Assembly: GCA_030599705.1 (NCBI GenBank) | Contig: JAUVNM010000042.1 | Span: 1-9,232, forward strand | Direction of reading: 5' to 3' | DNA length: 9,232 nucleotides | From: Gammaproteobacteria bacterium | Lineage (GTDB): Bacteria > Pseudomonadota > Gammaproteobacteria > UBA9214 | Part shown: one piece after another, positions 1 through 5,688 of the stretch | Layout of the letters: each line of letters opens with the position of its first letter | Numbering within the stretch: the first letter of the stretch is position 1 | Program-made: the position numbers and the translations under genes | Notes under the pieces: model-generated | The model's input: the letters and a program-made list of their open reading frames with translations, nothing else | Told to the model about the DNA's origin: nothing | The model's database searches: none

Positions 1-8
1 CGGTGTTT

Positions 9-81
9 TGTAGGAACGGGCTTGCCCGCGAACAGGTAAAGACCGCGGATTATACGGTTCGCCAGCAAGCTGGCTCCTACA
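9..81. repeat. REPIN: two facing REP palindromes
   Basis: Two 24-base REP units lie in inverted orientation at 9-32 and 58-81, separated by 25 bases. Each starts, reading inwards, with TGTAGGA and ends with CGAA. Each holds a short hairpin: CGGGC-TT-GCCCG at 17-28 and GCCAGC-AA-GCTGGC at 61-74. The two units differ mainly inside the stems, and the differences keep the base pairing, so the structure has been conserved. This matches the Pseudomonas-type REP consensus (GTAGGAGCGRGCTTGCYCGC family), which is moved in trans by RAYT transposases. None of those transposases is visible here. It lies just downstream of the SDR gene and could protect or end that operon's transcript (inference). Confidence 0.85.
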
Positions 82-115
82 GGAACCTGAATTATCATCC
101 GGGGGACAGCCGTGA

Positions 116-826
116 TCACTTTTTAAAGTGGATGACTTTCTTTTGGGGCGACAGGTTGATCTCATCGATAACGGTACCGCTTCTTGTCTCGATCACCTCG
201 AGTACCACCGCGGCGACATCCTCGGGAAGTATGTAGTTGTCATCCGCGTCTCCCGGCCGGAAATCCAGGGTATCAAAGAAGCCGGTCTTCACCATGCCGG
301 GATTGATGATGCTGACACGGAGGTCACTGGAGGCGCATTCCTGCCGCAATGACTGGGCCAGTCCCCGCAGACCGAACTTGGCGGCCGAATAGACGGCGCC
401 GCGCTTGCCACCTGCCAGGGCGGCCTCCGAACCCATCAGGATGATAGTGCCTGCCTGCCGGCGTTTCATGGCAGGCAGCAGGGCGCGCACTACATAGACC
501 TGGCTGGTCAGGTTGAGATCAATCAGCTCACGGATCTGCTCAAAGGAGAATTCCTCCAGGGACCCGAAACGGCCGGACCCGGCGCAGCAGACCAGGCCGG
601 AAATTGACGGCTGGTCCCGGGCGAGTTCATCAAGGCGTGCCGGCAGTTCGTCCAGCCGGGACAGGTCGAGTTCGAGGGTCGTGAATTGCTTGCTGTCGAC
701 AGGGCATTTGCTGAAATCGCGGGCAATGCCGATAACATGGTAGTCGTTCTCAAGCAGTCGGGAGGCTGTCGCCCGGCCGATCCCGGAGCTGGCGCCGGTT
801 ACCACAATGGTGTTTTCGTTGTTCAT
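116..826 (-). CDS. Short-chain dehydrogenase/reductase (SDR)
   Basis: A complete 236-residue classical SDR, the usual length for this NAD(P)-dependent oxidoreductase family. Visible motifs are the cofactor-binding TGASSGIG at residues 10-17, the acidic L-D-L at 53-55, CAG at 81-83 (equivalent of NAG), N105, the catalytic S133, and YSAAK with Y146 and K150. The PG at 176-177 follows the sixth strand. The catalytic tetrad N-S-Y-K is therefore intact and the enzyme should be active; the substrate cannot be told. There is no signal peptide, so it is probably cytosolic. It is the last gene of a four-gene minus-strand operon. Its ATG lies 3 bases after the stop of the radical SAM gene, with no clear ribosome binding site, suggesting translational coupling. 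The C-terminus is basic (HFKK). Placement next to an SPL-like protein suggests it acts in the same pathway, but this is inference. Confidence 0.93.
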   Translation of the reverse strand: MNNENTIVVTGASSGIGRATASRLLENDYHVIGIARDFSKCPVDSKQFTTLELDLSRLDELPARLDELARDQPSISGLVCCAGSGRFGSLEEFSFEQIRELIDLNLTSQVYVVRALLPAMKRRQAGTIILMGSEAALAGGKRGAVYSAAKFGLRGLAQSLRQECASSDLRVSIINPGMVKTGFFDTLDFRPGDADDNYILPEDVAAVVLEVIETRSGTVIDEINLSPQKKVIHFKK

Positions 827-829
827 GGA

Positions 830-1825
830 CTATGCCGCTACCGTACAGGGAAACAGCAGCGCTTCGGGCACATGGTAGCGCAGTTCCTCAATACAGAACC
901 CGGTCAACTCGTGCTCGAGGTCCTGCCGATAGGACAGCATGCCAGCGGTTTCCGCCAGTGGCCCGGCAAACAACGGTTCATCCGGGTAAAGCCTGGAAAT
1001 AGCCTTGAAGTAGCCGCGCGGCAGGCGGAACGGTCCCAGGCTGACAGAGTGCAGCCGGTCCGCATCCAGGCGCCTGAATATCTCGCTGAACAGTTCCCGG
1101 TACTGTGCCTGGTATCCCTGCTGGTAGATCAGCGGGTCGAAGCGTACTCCGGGTAACCAGCCGGCCTGCTGCAGCTGTACCATGGCATCGAGGCGTTTCT
1201 CGACCGTCGGTACGCGGTGTTCCAGTGAGCGGTGCATTTCCCGGGGGGTGAAACTGAACGCGACAACGGTATTGGCAAGCGGTTCGCGGTTCAGCAGTGC
1301 GCGCACCTGGGTGCTCTTGGTGCGCAGCTCCAGCCAGGCATTCGGCTGCGCGGCAAAGAACGGCAGGAAGTGTGCGGCAAAACCCGAGATCGGCTCCAGC
1401 GCCAGGCTGTCACAGTCATAGCCGGAAAAGAACCAGGCAGGCTGGTTGCCGGTTTGCGCAACCCGGCTGATGTCCTCTTCGAAGGACTCGTAGTTTACGA
1501 ACAGGACGTAGTTTGCCGACCGGTACATGCCCTGCAGGAAGCAATAGCGGCAGTCATACAGGCAGTTGAGCATGTGGGAGAAGTAGAAGTTGCGTGCGCC
1601 GCCAATCCCGTAGCCCGCGGGGGTCTCCAGCACCCGGTTGCCATGTTTGCTGGCGAGTATCAGGGCCGGCCGTGCCTTCTGCAGGCGGAAATCCTGGGAT
1701 TTTGGATTGAATACCTCGCCGTAACGTTCGCAGCTGACCCGGGTTGCCTGCGGAAAGCGTGCGCATATTTCCTGCGTGCGCGGATGGTCTGCGACACTGG
1801 TCTCTATATAGATATGCGTGAACAT
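830..1825 (-). CDS. Spore photoproduct lyase-like radical SAM protein
   Basis: A 331-residue protein of the SPL (SplB/COG1533-type) branch of radical SAM enzymes. The [4Fe-4S] cluster motif is C88-x3-C92-x2-C95 (NCLYDCRYCF). It is preceded by a G/A-R-N-F-Y-F-S-H-M segment typical of SPL-like proteins. In Bacillus SplB a cysteine about 50 residues after the first cluster cysteine is the hydrogen donor; here C138 (SGYDCDS) lies at the same distance and may be its equivalent, though I could not align it rigorously. SplB splits the UV-induced thymine dimer of spores directly. This organism shows no sign of sporulating, so the substrate of this homologue is open: another DNA lesion, or something else. 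It sits 3 bases from genes on both sides in the four-gene operon, behind a nucleosidase-like protein and before an SDR. The start is ATG at 1825, with only a weak GAGG close upstream. Confidence 0.87.
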   Translation of the reverse strand: MFTHIYIETSVADHPRTQEICARFPQATRVSCERYGEVFNPKSQDFRLQKARPALILASKHGNRVLETPAGYGIGGARNFYFSHMLNCLYDCRYCFLQGMYRSANYVLFVNYESFEEDISRVAQTGNQPAWFFSGYDCDSLALEPISGFAAHFLPFFAAQPNAWLELRTKSTQVRALLNREPLANTVVAFSFTPREMHRSLEHRVPTVEKRLDAMVQLQQAGWLPGVRFDPLIYQQGYQAQYRELFSEIFRRLDADRLHSVSLGPFRLPRGYFKAISRLYPDEPLFAGPLAETAGMLSYRQDLEHELTGFCIEELRYHVPEALLFPCTVAA

Positions 1826-1828
1826 CCC

Positions 1829-2644
1829 TCAGCCCAGCCTGACCGGCACGCTGTTGAGGTGCTGCTCAAGCCAGTGCAGCACATGACTGGCCTGTTGTTG
1901 CGCCTGCAGTTCGTCACACCAGGGCGGTTGCTCCGGTAACAGGGCATCCCAGCGCGCCAGCAGTTTTTCGAGCTGGTGCTGTTGGGAAACGGTAAAGTGG
2001 CAGTGATTCGTGAACTGTGCAAGGTTGTTAGCCGATCCCCGGCGGGCGCTGACTGCAGCGCGGAGTTTGTCGAGTGCTGTCAAAAGCTTGGTGATCTCGG
2101 CAAGCCGGTCAACAATCAATGCTGCTCCCGACTTTGGTGTGACACCGGCAACGGGGTTGTCGCGGTTGTCTGAAACGACCTTGTAGCACTGCACCAGTTC
2201 GGCCGTGGTTGTCCGGCACGCAACCGGGTAGAAGCCGGCGGCCTCCATGTCGTAGAGCGCATTTTCCGGGTAACCGGTTTCCGGCTTGTCGACGGTTATC
2301 AGGTTGTCGGTTGCCATGGTGAGTCCGTGTGCCTGGGGCGGGTACCAGCTTTTTCCGGTCCCGTGATCGGTGATGCGATGGGCCAGCACTCCCGAGCCAA
2401 CGGGCCGGCTGGCATGCCCGGCAATGCCGATGTTGAGCCATGCCGCATGGCGGCTGTCCGGCCCGGTTTCCTGCAGCCAGGCCGTGGCTGCAGCGGCCCG
2501 GATTTTGCCCGCTCCCGCAATAACCAGGCGGTGTGTCTCGTTGCGATACAGGGTAGCGGGTCCCCGGGTGTCCCTGCCGGCCAACCCCAGGCAATCAATC
2601 AGCGGGCGCGCCTCGCCCGGGAAGGCCATCACGATATTGATCAT
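1829..2644 (-). CDS. MTA/SAH nucleosidase-like (nucleoside phosphorylase fold) protein
   Basis: A 271-residue protein whose first 165 residues follow the order of MTA/SAH nucleosidase (MtnN, PNP_UDP family). An N-terminal FPGEARPL has E11 at the place of E. coli MtnN E12. AGAGKIRAA at 43-51 matches its SGIGKVAAA. NIGIAG at 71-76 matches the nucleobase/phosphate loop. LYDMEAAG at 130-137 carries the ribose-binding M133-E134 pair, and VVSDN at 156-160 places D159 at the catalytic Asp197. The catalytic set thus looks intact. Between about 107 and 128 it is shorter than MtnN, and it has about 100 extra C-terminal residues of no recognised domain (Gln/Leu-rich, probably helical). It may hydrolyse methylthioadenosine, S-adenosylhomocysteine or 5'-deoxyadenosine; which one is not shown. 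The ATG overlaps the preceding stop (ATGA), and a GGGGAGG binding site at 2652-2658 lies 7 bases upstream, inside the glycosyltransferase gene. Confidence 0.75.
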   Translation of the reverse strand: MINIVMAFPGEARPLIDCLGLAGRDTRGPATLYRNETHRLVIAGAGKIRAAAATAWLQETGPDSRHAAWLNIGIAGHASRPVGSGVLAHRITDHGTGKSWYPPQAHGLTMATDNLITVDKPETGYPENALYDMEAAGFYPVACRTTTAELVQCYKVVSDNRDNPVAGVTPKSGAALIVDRLAEITKLLTALDKLRAAVSARRGSANNLAQFTNHCHFTVSQQHQLEKLLARWDALLPEQPPWCDELQAQQQASHVLHWLEQHLNSVPVRLG

Positions 2645-3522
2645 CCGACGGCCTCCCCGGAGAGAGGGGAGCCGGGGTACCGGGTCTGCAGGTCATCGAG
2701 CAGTGCCGCGTAACTCGCCTGTATGTCCCGGTATTCACCGGCAAGGTCGGTATTGCCGTGCTTGACCGCCCCCCGGGTCACGATGGCAGCTTTCTCCAGC
2801 AGCATCTGCACGGCCGCAATACGGTCAGCGGCGGACAACACACCGGAGCGGATGACTTTCTCCAGGGCATAGACCCGGAACCGGTCCATGCCCCAGTAAC
2901 GCCGGGACAGCTGGTCGGCGTGCCCGCCGTACTTGATCGTCAGCGGTTCATCGAGGAACAAAACGGGGTGCCGGGCACACAGGCGCAACCACAGGTCATA
3001 GTCCTCGCAGGCCGGCAGGCGTTCATCAAAGTTCCCGGTCTCAACCAGTAACTGCTTACTGATCAGTACGGCAGACGGCGAGATTGCGCAGCGTGGCAGG
3101 TTGTGCCGGAAGATATGCCCACCCTCCTTGGCGTGCTTGCGCATCGGGTTGACGCGTTTGCCGTTGCGTATCCAGATCTCATCGGTATGACAGATCCTGT
3201 ATGCCGGGTTCTCCCCCAGTACCTGAATCTGCCGTTCCAGCTTGGCCGGGTGCCAGCGGTCATCCGAATCGAGCAGGGCAATCCAGTCGCCGGTTGCACG
3301 CCGGATACCGGTATTGCGTGCATGACTGACCCCGTGGTTGTCCTGGTAGTGGTAACGGACACCGGGAAAACCGGCAGAGACGAGATTGCGGGTAGCGTCG
3401 GTCGAGCCGTCATCGATTACCAGAATTTCATGGGCGCGGTGCGTCTGCTTGCATACGGACTCGAGAGCCGGCAACAGGCGGTGTGCGCGGTTCCAGGTCG
3501 GAATGATGACGGATATCTTCAC
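2641..3522 (-). CDS. Family 2 glycosyltransferase (GT-A fold)
   Basis: A 293-residue GT2-type glycosyltransferase and the first gene of the four-gene operon. The nucleotide-sugar fold starts at once with ISVIIPTWNR (3-12). VIDDGSTD at 35-42 follows, then HARNTGIRRATGDW at 67-80, and the metal-binding DSD motif at 85-87 in LLDSDDRWHP. ACEDYDLWLRL at 171-181 is the family's catalytic-base/acceptor region. There are no membrane helices, so it is soluble or peripheral. It should transfer a sugar from a nucleotide donor to a glycan or lipid-linked acceptor; donor and acceptor are unknown. The start is GTG at 3522: no in-frame ATG lies close upstream, and the ISVIIP strand begins right after it. 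The stop overlaps the next gene's ATG as ATGA. Its presence with an SPL-like gene is unexpected and may reflect co-transcription only. Confidence 0.92.
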   Translation of the reverse strand: MKISVIIPTWNRAHRLLPALESVCKQTHRAHEILVIDDGSTDATRNLVSAGFPGVRYHYQDNHGVSHARNTGIRRATGDWIALLDSDDRWHPAKLERQIQVLGENPAYRICHTDEIWIRNGKRVNPMRKHAKEGGHIFRHNLPRCAISPSAVLISKQLLVETGNFDERLPACEDYDLWLRLCARHPVLFLDEPLTIKYGGHADQLSRRYWGMDRFRVYALEKVIRSGVLSAADRIAAVQMLLEKAAIVTRGAVKHGNTDLAGEYRDIQASYAALLDDLQTRYPGSPLSGEAVG

Positions 3523-3661
3523 TTGTTCTTCATTTGGGGCAGGTTGCGTGGCCGCATGATGCCAACATGGCAGTGCGCAGGTTATGACAGTTTCTACTGA
3601 CCGGCAACTGCACTAGTGGGCAAGTACCTGGCGTGATACAGCACGAGCTGTGATCTGCATG

Positions 3662-3690
3662 TTGTCATACCCGGGATGTAAATGTAGAGT
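3662..3690 (+). promoter_or_regulatory. Possible sigma-70 promoter for ppx
   Basis: TTGTCA at 3662-3667 matches the -35 box at five of six bases and is followed, after exactly 17 bases, by TAGAGT at 3685-3690, which matches the -10 box at four of six. It points towards ppx in the divergent gap between the glycosyltransferase operon and ppx, leaving a leader of about 50 bases. I saw no comparably good pair on the other strand for the operon. Weak sequence evidence only. Confidence 0.35.
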
Positions 3691-3734
3691 TCGTTAACCG
3701 GCCCATGTTCCGGGCCCATGAATACCACCCTGGC

Positions 3735-3738
3735 GGAG
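3735..3738 (+). promoter_or_regulatory. Ribosome binding site deciding the ppx start
   Basis: GGAG lies 8 bases before CTG 3747 and 5 before ATC 3744. The nearby ATG at 3740 begins only one base after it and is in another frame. The site therefore supports initiation at a non-ATG codon for ppx. Confidence 0.5.
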
Positions 3739-3746
3739 TATGAATC

Positions 3747-5279
3747 CTGACAGAGTCCGCAAACAAGCCTGACCCGTCGGAGTCGGATGCACGGGTTGTC
3801 GCGGCTGTTGACCTCGGTTCCAACAGCTTTCATATGATTGTTGCGCGTCTCGAAAACGGGGTATTGCGCGTCGTCGATCGCCACCGGGAAATGGTTCGGC
3901 TGGCCGAGGGACTGGGTGACGGGCAGCTGCTTTCCATCGATGCCCAATGGCGCGCGCTGGCCTGCCTGCGGCGTTTCGGGCAGCGGCTGCGCGAACTGGA
4001 TTCGGAAGACGTGCGCGCCGTTGGCACCAATACCTTGCGCGCGGCCGACAATGCAGCCGGTTTCATGGCGCAGGCGGAACAGGCCCTTGGACATCCCATC
4101 GATATTATCTCCGGTGTTGAGGAGGCGCGCCTGATCTATCTTGGTGTTGCCAGGTCACGGGGCAGTGATGATGGCCGGCGCCTGGTCATTGATATCGGTG
4201 GCGGCAGTACCGAGCTGATACTTGGCGAGGCGCTTGATGCCGGCCGCATGAACAGTTTCTATATGGGTTGTGTCGGTTTGAGCCAGCAGTTTTTCGCTGA
4301 CGGAAAAGTCAGTGACAAGGCGATGGCGGCAGCAGAAACTCGTGCCAGGCAGGAGCTGGAACCGGTGGAAAATCTGTATCTGCAGGATTACTGGGATACG
4401 GCGCTGGGTGCTTCGGGAACCATCAAGGCAGCGGCCCGTATCGCCTTCGAAAACAACTGGTGCAAGGAAGAGGGGGTCGTGTCAAAGTCTGCGCTGAAGC
4501 AGATAAAAAAGGCGCTGCTGGAGGCCGGACGCATTGACAAACTGTCCCTCAAGGGGCTGGATGATGACCGCAAGCCGGTGCTCCCCGGCGGAATCGCGAT
4601 TCTCCGTGCCGTGTTCAGCACATTCCGGATCGATACCATGCGGGTGTCGAGCGGGGCCTTGCGTGAAGGCCTGCTCTATGACCTGGTGGGCCGTATCCAG
4701 CACGAGGATATCCGTGAACACAGTGTGTGCGTGCTGGCGGAGCGGAGCGGCAGAGATGCAGAGCAGGCAGCAAGGGTACGGGAGACTGCCTTGCAGCTGT
4801 ACCGCATGGTGGCCGATGGCTGGAAACTGGGTGATACGGAGCTGGAGCAGATGCTCGCCTGGGCGGCCGAGTTGCATGAAAGTGGCAAAATGGTTGCTTT
4901 CAACCAGCACCACAAGCACGGTGAGTACATTATCCGTAATGCCAACCTGCAGGGTTTTTCGCAGCAGGAACAAACATTGCTTTCTGTCCTGGTACGTGCG
5001 CACCGGCGCAAATTTCCGGCCGATGTCTTCAAGTCAGTGCCGAAACGCTGGTCCCGGCAGGCAATCCGGCTGGCGATTCTGTTGCGGCTTGCAGTGACAC
5101 TCAATCGCGGGCGGTCGGATGTGCAGTTACCGGAGATCGGCATCGAGGTCAGCAAAAATGCGATTACCCTTGATCTGCCGGAAGACTGGCTGGAGGTCCA
5201 TCCCCTGACCCGGGCCGACCTGGCTTCCGAGGCCGCCTGCCTGGCTGTGATCAACTACAAGCTGGTCGTATCGCAGTAA
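3747..5279 (+). CDS. ppx: Exopolyphosphatase (Ppx/GppA family)
   Basis: Releases phosphate stepwise from the ends of inorganic polyphosphate in the cytoplasm. Counted from CTG 3747 the protein has 510 residues, close to E. coli Ppx (513). The actin-like phosphate-binding loop DLGSNSFHM is at 22-30, ISGVEEARLIYLG with the catalytic Glu pair at 125-126, DIGGGSTE at 149-156 and GASGTIKAA near 221-229. The C-terminal HD-like region, LHESGK...HHKHGEYII, starts near 375, so this is the long Ppx form rather than a two-domain one. The first in-frame ATG (3834) falls inside the HM of the phosphate loop and would delete it, so the true start lies upstream. An in-frame TGA at 3741 limits it to 3744-3833, where there is no ATG, GTG or TTG. 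CTG 3747, 8 bases after GGAG, is my choice, with ATC 3744 second; a sequence indel after ATG 3740 is the alternative. No ppk is in the window. Confidence 0.88.
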   Translation: MTESANKPDPSESDARVVAAVDLGSNSFHMIVARLENGVLRVVDRHREMVRLAEGLGDGQLLSIDAQWRALACLRRFGQRLRELDSEDVRAVGTNTLRAADNAAGFMAQAEQALGHPIDIISGVEEARLIYLGVARSRGSDDGRRLVIDIGGGSTELILGEALDAGRMNSFYMGCVGLSQQFFADGKVSDKAMAAAETRARQELEPVENLYLQDYWDTALGASGTIKAAARIAFENNWCKEEGVVSKSALKQIKKALLEAGRIDKLSLKGLDDDRKPVLPGGIAILRAVFSTFRIDTMRVSSGALREGLLYDLVGRIQHEDIREHSVCVLAERSGRDAEQAARVRETALQLYRMVADGWKLGDTELEQMLAWAAELHESGKMVAFNQHHKHGEYIIRNANLQGFSQQEQTLLSVLVRAHRRKFPADVFKSVPKRWSRQAIRLAILLRLAVTLNRGRSDVQLPEIGIEVSKNAITLDLPEDWLEVHPLTRADLASEAACLAVINYKLVVSQ

Positions 5280-5317
5280 ATCAGGGAGTTTGATTTACCG
5301 GCAGATGGTGACGCACA

Positions 5318-5334
5318 GGGGCACATTGTGCCCC
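5318..5334. terminator. Hairpin between convergent genes
   Basis: GGGGCAC at 5318-5324 pairs perfectly with GTGCCCC at 5328-5334 around a 3-base loop, in the 99-base gap between the converging ends of ppx and the small minus-strand gene. A second, AT-rich inverted repeat, TAAATCA at 5277-5283 with TGATTTA at 5291-5297, overlaps the ppx stop codon. Neither is followed by a run of T, so classical intrinsic termination is not shown; they may act as weak bidirectional terminators or as 3'-end protection. Confidence 0.35.
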
Positions 5335-5378
5335 ATCTTCCGGGTGCCGGCGCGCTACCCGGTGTTCCGCGAGCGGGG

Positions 5379-5603
5379 TTACTGGACCGCGGCGGTGCAG
5401 TCGCTGATTTGCTTGCGGACCAGTTCCATCAGTTGCTCCATGGTCAGGCAATCCGGGATTGCCTGTACATTGGAGAACCAGATTTTCTCTACCTGGCTGC
5501 TGTTTTCGACGTTTTTCTCGGGAATCAGCGGCCAGCCGACAAATACGCCCTGTTCACCATTCTCAAGTCCGACCGTGACCAATTGCAGTTCCAGCGTTTT
5601 CAT
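5379..5603 (-). CDS. Small protein of unknown function (74 residues)
   Basis: I do not recognise this protein. It is probably a real gene, because the ATG at 5603 is preceded at 7 bases by a complete AAAGGAGG Shine-Dalgarno sequence. The protein is acidic and soluble-looking, with no signal peptide or membrane helix. The first half (residues 1-28) has alternating hydrophobic residues suggesting beta strands, as in LELQLVTVGL and GVFVGWPLIPE; the second half (about 54-68) looks helical (TMEQLMELVRKQI). There are two Cys, at 52 and 69. It lies 85 bases downstream of the channel gene on the same strand and could be on the same transcript or have its own promoter. It converges with ppx. No function can be proposed from the sequence. 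Confidence 0.72.
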   Translation of the reverse strand: MKTLELQLVTVGLENGEQGVFVGWPLIPEKNVENSSQVEKIWFSNVQAIPDCLTMEQLMELVRKQISDCTAAVQ

Positions 5604-5610
5604 GTTGATG

Positions 5611-5618
5611 CCTCCTTT
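5611..5618 (-). promoter_or_regulatory. Perfect Shine-Dalgarno of the small 74-residue gene
   Basis: Read on the minus strand this is AAAGGAGG, 7 bases before the ATG. It is the main reason for accepting the short gene at 5379-5603 as real and for its start. Confidence 0.8.
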
Positions 5619-5688
5619 CCCCCGCTTGAAGTGATAGCGGTGGCAAATCAGTTGGAATCAACACTAATGCATGCAGCAACCATGCCAG

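Noticed and set aside
117..130. Palindrome CACTTTTTAAAGTG considered as a terminator of the SDR gene
   Set aside because: It lies within the last codons of the gene, the stem is AT-only in the centre and no T run follows on the coding strand.
1232..1939. Long plus-strand open frame of 235 codons opposite the SPL-like and nucleosidase-like genes
   Set aside because: It is antisense to two genes with clear motifs, spans their junction, and its translation shows no family features; long antisense frames are common in GC-rich genes.
3575..3670. Possible Pho-box half sites (CTGTCAT on the minus strand near 3580, TTGTCAT on the plus strand at 3662)
   Set aside because: PhoB control of ppx would be attractive, but neither half site has a second 7-mer at the required 4-base spacing.
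3594..4094. Minus-strand open frame of 166 codons across the ppx start
   Set aside because: It covers the coding region for the Ppx phosphate loop and has no recognisable features or clear ribosome binding site.
5657..5688. Short inverted repeat (GCATG/CATGC) between the channel and the small gene
   Set aside because: Only 5 base pairs with a 7-base loop and no T run; not enough for a terminator call.
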